This document shows positions 1-5,536 of a DNA stretch of 6,253 nt, in pieces. The number at the start of each line of letters is the position of its first letter. Position 1 is the first letter of the stretch. The notes under the pieces are model-generated. The model had not been told where the DNA came from and searched no databases. It worked only from the letters and a program-made list of their open reading frames with translations. Position numbers and translations under genes: made by a program. Origin of the DNA: Candidatus Pelagibacterales bacterium (lineage in GTDB: Bacteria; Pseudomonadota; Alphaproteobacteria; Rickettsiales; UBA1997); NCBI GenBank assembly GCA_016882165.1, contig VHBV01000077.1, forward strand, positions 1 through 6,253, in the 5' to 3' direction.

Positions 1-14
1 CACTCAAAATTACA

Positions 15-1602
15 CTACAAAAGCCCAATGGAATTTGAAGCAGAATTTAAACGGAATTTTGCCGAAAATACTCTCTTGAATTTATCTTGATTTTTGGGGA
101 GCATAACATTTGTCATCAAATATAGATCAACAACCAACAAGGTTGTATAAAGAACTATAAAACTAATAAGGCTGGCTAAAACATTTCCAGATGAAACAGA
201 TGACACCGCCAAATTAGTTGGCAAAATTCCTTCAATCACCCAAGGTTGACGTCCATACTCAGCAACAATCCAACCAAATTCAGCCGAAATCCAAGGTAAA
301 GGCAGAGCATAAAAACAAATTTTCAAAAACCATTTTTTGTCAAAATTGCGTTTAATATTCATTTGATAAAAAGATGTCGCAAATAGAATTATAAAGAACA
401 ATCCTAAAGCAACCATTACTCGAAATGCGTAAAACAAAGGGGTAACGTTTGGGGCTGTATCAAAAGCAGCTTTCTTTATTTCATCTTCATTGGCATTTTC
501 AATATCTTGGCGATACTTTTTAAGCAACAAAGCATAACCTATTTTATCATAATTATTCTTCAAAAATTCTTTGTCTTTTTCTAAATTTTCACTAGTTTTA
601 TTTCTAACATTTTTAAGAATTTTATATTGCTCAATTCCAATTTTTATTTTTACTTCCGACTCACTAACTAGCTCTTTAATTCCCGGTATTTCTTTATCAA
701 CTGAACGAGTGGCCATTAAACCCAAAACATAAGGAATTTTAACTTCATATTTATTTTCTTGTTTTTCTTGATCTGGAATTGCAAATAATGTTAAACCCGC
801 TGGAGCTTCTTCAGTTTCCCACATTCCCTCAATTGCCGCCAATTTCATTTTTTGATTAGCACCAGTTGCATAGCCACTCTCATCACCTAAAACAACAACT
901 GAAAGTGCTGCCATTAAACCAAATGAAGATGCAACAATAACTGAACGACGAGCAATCTCTAAATTTGATTTTTTCAACAAATAATAACAACTAATTGAAA
1001 GAACAAACATCGCTCCAGTTACATAACCAGCACTGATTGTGTGAACAAATTTTGACTGAGCAACTTCATTAAAAAATATTTCAGAAAAAGAATGAAGTTC
1101 CATTCTCATTGTTTCAGCATTAAATTTTGCACCTACTGGATTTTGCATCCAACCATTTGCAATTAATATCCATAAAGCTGATAAGTTAGTTCCAATTGCC
1201 ATCAACCAAGTTACCAATAAGTGCTTTGCTTTTGATAATTTGTCCCAACCAAATAAAAACAACCCAACAAAAGTTGATTCTAAGAAAAATGCCATCAAAC
1301 CTTCAATTGCCAAAGGAACTCCAAAAATATCACCAACGTAATGAGAATAATAAGCCCAATTAGTTCCAAATTGAAATTCCATAGTAATTCCGGTTGCAAC
1401 ACCCATTGCAAAATTTATTGCAAAAAGTTTACCCCAAAATCTGGTCATATCACGCCAAATTGATTTATTTGTCATCACATAGACACTTTCCATTATACCC
1501 AAAATTATTGCTAAACCTAGAGTAAGTGGGACGAATAAGAAGTGATAAATTGCAGTTACTGCAAATTGTAATCGTGAAATTTCAACTAAAACCTAATTCC
1601 AT
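15..1602 (-). CDS. cydA: Cytochrome bd quinol oxidase subunit I (CydA), one-base frame break near the start
   Basis: CydA is the haem-bearing subunit of cytochrome bd, the inner-membrane quinol oxidase that reduces oxygen to water with high affinity. The uninterrupted frame covers 1502-15, but its first codon is only a TTG inside helix 1. Upstream, the same frame continues with family-typical sequence (VEISRLQFAVTAIYHFLF) up to a TAG at 1595-1593 with no start codon. Removing one T from the TTTT run at 1588-1591 joins this to an ATG at 1602, giving MELGLVEISRLQF and a 528-residue protein, close to the E. coli length. In that numbering the haem ligands are His20, His187 and Met396, the conserved acidic pair is Glu100/Glu108, the quinol-loop residues are Lys253 and Glu258, and GRQPW is at 450-454. 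The Q-loop is the long form. The gene overlaps the end of the small membrane-protein gene upstream. Family assignment is certain; the start and the reality of the frameshift are not. Confidence 0.95.
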
Positions 1603-1819
1603 ATGAAGTTTTTGTTATTAATTTTTCTAAATTTTCTTGGCGTTCTTTTTTACTTATCTTATTATCAAAAAAAGCGAAGTATAAAAGTGTTAAAAATAAT
1701 AATTTTATTCCCAAAAAGATGGTAATTTTTTTATATAAAGAATTACCACTTTTTGAAGAACGAAAAAAAATTATTAAATATATCAAATATCCCAAATAAA
1801 GAGACAAAAGACCATACAT
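1586..1819 (-). CDS. Small membrane protein upstream of cydA (CydP/DUF4492-like)
   Basis: A protein of about 77 residues from the ATG at 1819 (79 from an in-frame TTG at 1825), with no clear Shine-Dalgarno sequence at either. It has two hydrophobic stretches, about residues 2-19 and 32-51 in ATG numbering, separated by a short polar linker (RSSKSGNS), and a charged tail (KISKKERQENLEKLITK). The second segment, with a lysine inside it (LGIKLLFLTLLYFAFF) followed by a charged helix, resembles the small single-helix proteins found beside cydAB in other bacteria (CydP and DUF4492, from memory). It probably sits in the inner membrane and may associate with the oxidase; this is inferred from position and pattern. 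Its last codons overlap the start of cydA, so the two are probably translationally coupled. The first hydrophobic segment is unusual for those families and could reflect a wrong start. Confidence 0.6.
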   Translation of the reverse strand: MYGLLSLYLGYLIYLIIFFRSSKSGNSLYKKITIFLGIKLLFLTLLYFAFFDNKISKKERQENLEKLITKTSYGIRF

Positions 1820-1843
1820 AAACAACTGAGTTATAGTTTTATA

Positions 1844-1872
1844 ATTAGCTTTTTGACTTCATTAATTGTCAA
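1844..1872 (-). promoter_or_regulatory. Candidate promoter of the cyd operon
   Basis: On the minus strand TTGACA (1872-1867), a perfect -35 consensus, is followed after 17 bases by GCTAAT (1849-1844), a 4/6 match to the -10 box. Transcription would begin near 1837, about 18 bases before the small membrane-protein gene. This suggests that the cyd genes can be transcribed separately from ompW, although read-through from ompW is possible because no terminator is visible between them. In DNA this AT-rich, matches of this quality also occur by chance. Confidence 0.45.
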
Positions 1873-1874
1873 AA
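1851..1874. promoter_or_regulatory. Operator-like inverted repeat over the cyd -35 box
   Basis: TTTTGAC (1851-1857) and GTCAAAA (1868-1874) form perfect 7-base arms around a 10-base spacer, centred on the candidate -35 and spacer of the cyd promoter. The half-site spacing (about two helical turns of total length) would suit a dimeric regulator. It does not fit the FNR consensus, whose arms are separated by four bases. It lacks the GC-rich stem and T-run expected of an intrinsic terminator of ompW. The regulator is unknown. Confidence 0.3.
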
Positions 1875-1920
1875 TTACACTAACAAAAACAAGTGGACAA
1901 ATTGACTCAATAAAAACTAT

Positions 1921-2553
1921 TTAGAAATGATAACCAATACCAAATCCAACAAGCCAAGGATTTAACTTAGCATTTGCAGTATAAGCATCATTTGCTCTAA
2001 CTTTTGTTTTCAAATAAATCTTCTTCACATCAAAATTAACACTCACTTTTTCACTTATCATATAGTCAAGACCAGCCTGCAAAGCAAAGCCAAAACCATC
2101 ATTATATTTCATTTTTGTCACTACACCTTCTGTTTTTGTGCCATAAAAAAAAGTATAATTCACACCACTGCCAACATAAGGTCTAAAAGTTCCTGTAGGA
2201 TTTAGATGATATTGAAGAGTTAAAGTTGGAGGAAGTAATTTAACAGAACCTAATTTAGTTTTATCACCTAAAGCAGGTGAACCTTTCAAATACATATCGT
2301 GTTTTGATGTTCCTAAAATTAGCTCCGCTGCAATATTTTTTGTAAAGAAACGAGTAAAATCTAACTCTGGTATAGTATTGGAAGTTGCAGCAACATGTCC
2401 ATCAAGACCAGAAACTCTACTGTTTATATCTGTTTTTACATGAATAGCTCTAGCACGAATAATCCAGCTATCTTCTTTTAAATCTGAACTTGCAAAAGCC
2501 GAGGAAACACTTAGAGAACTTAAAAACAAAAATGATGCTAATTTCTTTTTCAT
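1921..2553 (-). CDS. ompW: OmpW-family outer-membrane protein
   Basis: A 210-residue precursor starting at the ATG at 2553-2551. Residues 1-21 are a Sec signal peptide (MKKK, a hydrophobic core, then SSAFA before the likely cleavage point). The mature part matches the eight-stranded OmpW barrel: the family motif LPPTLTLQYHLNP is at 107-119, FRPYVGSGVNYTFF at 123-136, and the chain ends in aromatic GYHF, the C-terminal phenylalanine typical of outer-membrane barrels. Length fits the family. OmpW proteins form a narrow hydrophobic channel thought to pass small hydrophobic molecules, and in enteric bacteria ompW is reported to respond to oxygen through FNR. Here an FNR box lies 68 bases upstream of the start codon. 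ompW is followed on the same strand by the cyd genes, with about 100 bases between. Confidence 0.93.
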   Translation of the reverse strand: MKKKLASFLFLSSLSVSSAFASSDLKEDSWIIRARAIHVKTDINSRVSGLDGHVAATSNTIPELDFTRFFTKNIAAELILGTSKHDMYLKGSPALGDKTKLGSVKLLPPTLTLQYHLNPTGTFRPYVGSGVNYTFFYGTKTEGVVTKMKYNDGFGFALQAGLDYMISEKVSVNFDVKKIYLKTKVRANDAYTANAKLNPWLVGFGIGYHF

Positions 2554-2618
2554 AAATTAGATTTATTAGAGGTTAATTAATTAAGTAAGCACAATTAACA
2601 CTCTGAAAAAATCTAAGT

Positions 2619-2636
2619 AATTGATCTAGATCAATT
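2619..2636. promoter_or_regulatory. Perfect FNR-type binding site between ompW and the fnr-like gene
   Basis: TTGATCTAGATCAA at 2621-2634 matches the FNR/ANR consensus TTGAT-N4-ATCAA at every fixed base, and with flanks it is an 18-base perfect palindrome. Its centre (2627.5) is 31 bases from a candidate ompW -10 hexamer GTTAAT (2599-2594, minus strand), close to the spacing for class II activation, where the box sits near -41.5. For the fnr-like gene the centre is only about 32 bases before the start codon, so binding there would more likely block than activate. The 106 bases between the two start codons hold nothing else that was recognised. Confidence 0.75.
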
Positions 2637-2659
2637 TTTGTAAAAAATTTTAGCAACTA

Positions 2660-3378
2660 ATGAATTTGGTCCCCACAATAAAAAATCTAATTTTTTTCAA
2701 AGATCTCAATAATTCTTGCCTACAAAGAATTTCTCATAATTCATACTTAAAAGAGTATCAAAGTGACGAAGTTATTTTTCTGAAAAACGAAGAGGAAATT
2801 TATTATCACTTAATTTTGTCAGGATCAGTAAAGATTTACTCTACAAATAGTGAAGGAGAAGAGCTAATTATAGCAATTTTACAATCTGGAGAATTTTTAA
2901 ATAATCTTTTTCAACACATCATTCTTCTAATGCAGCAACTTTAAAAGAATGCAGCATTTTAAAAATAAGAAAAAATACATTGCTTGAAGAACTTAAAAAC
3001 GATTCCTCTTTAACTATTAAAATTCTCAAAGAAGAATCAAATCAAAATAAACTTCTTTTAGAAAGAATTGAAGAATTAAATTTGCTTAATGCCGAACAAA
3101 AGGTAGGGAATTTTTTATTAAAAGAGTCTTTGCAAAATAACGAAAAAAGATCTTCTTTTAATCTTAGCATAAAAAAATCAACAATTGCTTCTTACTTAAA
3201 AATTAAACCAGAAACATTATCAAGAATCTTTGATAAATTTAAGAAAAGAAACAAAATTGATATAAAAAATCTTGAAATTTCTTTAAAAGAAAAAGATTCA
3301 CTTTGCGAATACTGCAACAGTTCAATATCTCAAAATTGCAAAAATAATAAAGCCAATTTTTGCCAGCAAAAATTTTAA
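2660..3378 (+). CDS. Fnr-like Crp/Fnr-family regulator, broken by a one-base frameshift
   Basis: Two reading frames form one Crp/Fnr protein. The first (2660-2944) holds the cyclic-nucleotide-binding-like sensor fold up to SGEFLNN. The frame then shifts near 2905-2912 and continues in the next frame as STHHSSNAATLKECSILKI, the dimerisation helix, and a helix-turn-helix at about residues 169-195 with recognition helix ETLSR (185-189). Adding one T to the T5 run at 2907-2911 gives a continuous 239-residue protein of normal length. Glu185, Ser188 and Arg189 match the E-x2-SR pattern with which FNR reads TTGAT half-sites, agreeing with the box upstream. The tail has Cys216, Cys219, Cys227 and Cys235 (CX2CX7CX7C), a possible iron-sulfur site; the classic N-terminal FNR cysteine cluster is absent (only Cys20 is there). 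It could be a real pseudogene, a sequencing error or, less likely, a slippage site. Confidence 0.88.
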
Positions 3379-4464
3379 TTACTTGCAAACCTTTCCAACA
3401 ATATCACCAAGTCTTTCTTCTAAAGCTTTATAAGAATATTTTTCCTGCAATTTTAAAGATGCATTTTTAACTAAATTGTTAAGTAAAATTGGATCTTTGA
3501 TCACTTTTAAAAAACTTCTAGCCATTATTTCTTCAAGTTTTTCTATAGGCTTTAGATTTACAATTAAAGCATCAACTTCATTTTTTAAAATTTCTTTTGG
3601 ACCATCAGCGTCAGTTGAAACTATCGGTTTTGCGAATTTCATTGATTCAAGCAAAACAATTCCAAAAGGCTCATTAAGTGACGGCAAACAGAAAATATCA
3701 ATTTTAGAAAAAAATTCTTTTTTGTCAGAAATCCAACCCAAAAACTCAACCTTATCTTCCAAATTTAATTCTTTAACCAAAGCTCTTAATTCTGGCTCAA
3801 AATAACCAGAACCTGCAATCTTTAGAGTAAATTTTTTATTTAAATTTTCTTCAAACGAAATTTTTTCCAAAACCTGTAAAGATTTTATTAAATAATCAAA
3901 ACCTTTAGTTCTGTCCAATCTGCCAATTGCACCAATAATAATTTCATCTTTTTGAGATAAATTAACTTCTAAATTTGGTTTAATTATATCTGATAAATCA
4001 ATTGCATTTGGAATTACAAAGCATCTATCTTCGGCCTGCCCTAAATCAACTGCTTTGAAGAAAATATTTTTATTCACACCGCAAATAATATCAGCTCCAA
4101 GCGACCTTTTAACATTGTCACTGTGATTAACCGCAATTTGAAAAACTTTTTTATTTTTTATTTTCTTGATAGCTTTTTTGGTTAAAACTGTTGATCTGCT
4201 CATGTGCGACACAACTAAATCAGCATCTGTTTCTTTGATAATTTTGACAATTTTTGCAACAGCAATAAAATCGTGATAACCCAAATTATTGCCAATTTTA
4301 CTCACCTTCACACCAAGCTTTTCAACCAAATTGGCGTAAGGCGCGTCATCTTTCATAATTGCAATAACTTCATGACCAAGTTTCAGCAAAGCAGCAGTAT
4401 AGTCCAAAAACGCCTGCTCTGCTCCACCATTTTGTGAAGTTAAAATTATATTAATTATTTTCAT
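3379..4464 (-). CDS. Glycosyltransferase family 4 (GT-B fold)
   Basis: A 361-residue retaining glycosyltransferase that likely adds a sugar to a lipopolysaccharide core or other surface glycan at the cytoplasmic face of the inner membrane; the sugar and acceptor cannot be read from the sequence. The N-terminal domain starts with the glycine loop QNGGAEQ (11-17), and PNAID at 152-156 marks the domain junction. The C-terminal nucleotide-sugar domain has GAIGRLDRTKGFDYLI (178-193), IAGSG (216-220), VEFLGW (239-244) and the E-x7-E motif EPFGIVLLE (Glu265, Glu273) followed by ADGPKEIL. All are GT4 hallmarks and the length is normal. The ATG at 4464 overlaps the end of the GT2 gene by 14 bases, so the pair is surely co-transcribed. 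Its stop directly abuts the stop of the convergent fnr-like gene. Confidence 0.92.
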   Translation of the reverse strand: MKIINIILTSQNGGAEQAFLDYTAALLKLGHEVIAIMKDDAPYANLVEKLGVKVSKIGNNLGYHDFIAVAKIVKIIKETDADLVVSHMSRSTVLTKKAIKKIKNKKVFQIAVNHSDNVKRSLGADIICGVNKNIFFKAVDLGQAEDRCFVIPNAIDLSDIIKPNLEVNLSQKDEIIIGAIGRLDRTKGFDYLIKSLQVLEKISFEENLNKKFTLKIAGSGYFEPELRALVKELNLEDKVEFLGWISDKKEFFSKIDIFCLPSLNEPFGIVLLESMKFAKPIVSTDADGPKEILKNEVDALIVNLKPIEKLEEIMARSFLKVIKDPILLNNLVKNASLKLQEKYSYKALEERLGDIVGKVCK

Positions 4465-5212
4465 TTTTCTCTTTCGCTTTCAAATAAGACACAATTGGAT
4501 AAAGACCAGTCAAAACAGCAATTAAAAAACCAAGCAAACCTTCCTTATAACCTTTGGCAATAAAAAATGACTTAATAAAACGCATTTTAAAGCCAATTAA
4601 ATTCTTAAAAAAACAACCCTGCATTTTATTTCTTGCAATCATATCATTGGCGCGCCAATTGGTATAGCGATTAAATCTGTTAAGCAAATCGGCGATGTTA
4701 TCATCAACCAAATGAGTGATTGGATTTTTTAAAGTTACATTTGGCGCATTTAAATCAAAAGTTGGATGAATTTCTTTGTCTTCGTGATATTTTTTGCAAC
4801 CTTTAGCATGAATTGTTTGGCGCTGCAGAACCCCCAAAGTTCTTAGCCAACCAAATTTCACATAACGCGCACCAACATAATTTGCAATTGGCACAATAAA
4901 CGCTTTGTTTTTTTCTTTGGCAATTGCCTGCCTAATTTCTGTTGCCAAAGCTGGTGAAATTCTTTCATCAGCATCAATTTCTAAGATAAAGTCACAAGTT
5001 GCAGCAGCAAGCGCCACATTTCTTCTTGCACCTTCAATATTCCAAGATCCTTCAATAATTTTATTGGTATATTTCAACACAATTTCTTTGGTTGAATCAC
5101 TGCATTTATCAAGCACCACAACAATCTCATCAGCAAAATCAAGGCTTTTCAAACAACCCTCAATCTTTCTTTCTTCGTTATGTGCAACAATTACCGCTGA
5201 AATTTTAGTCAT
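4451..5212 (-). CDS. Glycosyltransferase family 2, WaaE/KdtX/LgtF-like
   Basis: A 253-residue inverting glycosyltransferase of the lipopolysaccharide core type. The GT-A domain opens with ISAVIVAHNEERKIEGCLKSL, and DADE at 80-83 is the metal and nucleotide-sugar site used in this subgroup. IHP (148-150), NPITH (163-167) and NRYTNWRAND (181-190) match the WaaE/KdtX pattern that ends in a hydrophobic C-terminal patch, here about 224-244, which probably holds the enzyme against the inner membrane. Family members add glucose to inner-core heptose; whether this one does is inference, and the core of this organism may lack heptose. It starts at the ATG at 5212 without a visible Shine-Dalgarno sequence and is the first gene of a two-gene unit with the GT4 enzyme. 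Confidence 0.9.
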   Translation of the reverse strand: MTKISAVIVAHNEERKIEGCLKSLDFADEIVVVLDKCSDSTKEIVLKYTNKIIEGSWNIEGARRNVALAAATCDFILEIDADERISPALATEIRQAIAKEKNKAFIVPIANYVGARYVKFGWLRTLGVLQRQTIHAKGCKKYHEDKEIHPTFDLNAPNVTLKNPITHLVDDNIADLLNRFNRYTNWRANDMIARNKMQGCFFKNLIGFKMRFIKSFFIAKGYKEGLLGFLIAVLTGLYPIVSYLKAKEKNENN

Positions 5213-5261
5213 AGTTTTTTGGTTTTTTTAAATTTGAACTATCTCATTAAACACAAACAAA

Positions 5262-5347
5262 CTGTCATCCTGAGCAAAGCTAGGGATCTCGGGATTCAGA
5301 TTTTCGAACTTATCTCTTCAAATCCTTCGCTTTGCTCAGGATGACAG
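5262..5347. repeat. Palindromic intergenic repeat with perfect 19-base arms
   Basis: CTGTCATCCTGAGCAAAGC (5262-5280) is repeated exactly in reverse complement at 5329-5347, with 48 bases between. The pairing continues imperfectly inside: GGATT (5292-5296) with AATCC (5321-5325) and AGAT (5298-5301) with ATCT (5312-5315), so the whole element can fold into a long hairpin. The arm core TCATCCTGAGC followed by AGC and GGAT is, from memory, a dispersed palindromic repeat seen between genes in many bacterial genomes. It lies between divergent genes, so it does not act as a terminator for either. It is probably a REP/MITE-like element moved by enzymes encoded elsewhere. Confidence 0.85.
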
Positions 5348-5387
5348 ATTATTGTAAAACTATCAATAATTTTAATACCAACACATA

Positions 5388-5402
5388 GGTCAAACCTTGA
5401 CC
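5388..5402. promoter_or_regulatory. Operator-like palindrome upstream of the SOD gene
   Basis: GGTCAA-ACC-TTGACC has perfect 6-base arms and a 3-base spacer, and is more GC-rich than its surroundings. It lies about 100 bases upstream of the candidate SOD promoter and 176 bases upstream of the GT2 start. The size suits a dimeric regulator, but it was not matched to a known family, and it could be chance. Confidence 0.25.
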
Positions 5403-5500
5403 AGACATCTGTTCATTCCAATTTTGATAACAATACCTTAAATTTTAATTTTGAGAACTCTAAGAACAATTATAAAACTTTTTTAAAATCGTTTTGTTAA

Positions 5501-5529
5501 TTGACTTAAGATTAGTTAAAAATTATTTT
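5501..5529 (+). promoter_or_regulatory. Candidate promoter of the SOD gene
   Basis: TTGACT (5501-5506) matches 5/6 of the -35 consensus and TATTTT (5524-5529) 4/6 of the -10, with a 17-base spacer. Transcription would then begin at about 5536, next to the ATG at 5537, so an mRNA using that start would be leaderless or nearly so, while the internal start at 5696 would have a long leader. A competing pair (TTGTTA 5495-5500 with TAAAAA 5517-5522) would start slightly earlier. Confidence 0.35.
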
Positions 5530-5536
5530 ATCAACC

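Larger units (their letters stand above)
5213..5536. other. Divergent intergenic region between the GT2 gene and the SOD gene
   Basis: These 324 bases separate two genes reading away from each other, so both promoters should lie here. Seen in it are the large inverted repeat (5262-5347), a 15-base palindrome (5388-5402) and a candidate SOD promoter (5501-5529). No convincing gene or structured RNA was recognised. The side facing the GT2 gene is rich in A/T homopolymers, and no good -35/-10 pair was picked out for that direction. Confidence 0.6.

Noticed and set aside
1500..1502. TTG as the real start of cydA
   Set aside because: It lies inside the first membrane helix, and the conserved preceding residues, including the haem-ligand histidine, are encoded immediately upstream in the same frame.
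1588..2911. Programmed frameshifting or transcriptional slippage at the two homopolymers
   Set aside because: Runs of four and five T are too short for known slippage, and no slippery heptamer with a downstream structure was recognised; sequencing error or mutation is simpler.
3476..3805. Plus-strand open frame of 109 codons
   Set aside because: It is antisense to the well-supported GT4 gene, and its translation has low-complexity Ser/Lys/Phe composition with no recognisable motif.
4646..4659. 14-base palindrome ATTGGCGCGCCAAT
   Set aside because: It lies within the conserved coding sequence of the GT2 gene (around the NWRAN codons) and is most simply a coding coincidence.
4905..5231. Plus-strand open frame of 108 codons
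   Set aside because: It lies opposite the GT2 gene, whose motifs are clear, and its Ser/Ile-rich translation is typical of an antisense shadow.
5262..5347. Inverted repeat as a transcription terminator
   Set aside because: Both flanking genes read away from it, the loop is long (48 bases), and no T-run follows either arm.
5348..5370. ATTATTG and CAATAAT as a hairpin
   Set aside because: A 7-base stem with only one G-C pair and a 9-base loop is expected by chance in DNA this AT-rich.
5422..5435. Second FNR box (TTGAT followed by AACAATACC)
   Set aside because: Only the left half-site matches; the right half fits ATCAA poorly.
5495..5505. ArcA-like box (TGTTAATTGA) before the SOD gene, and similar TTAATTAA stretches before ompW
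   Set aside because: The ArcA consensus is so AT-rich that near matches are expected by chance here, and nothing in the window shows that the organism has ArcA.
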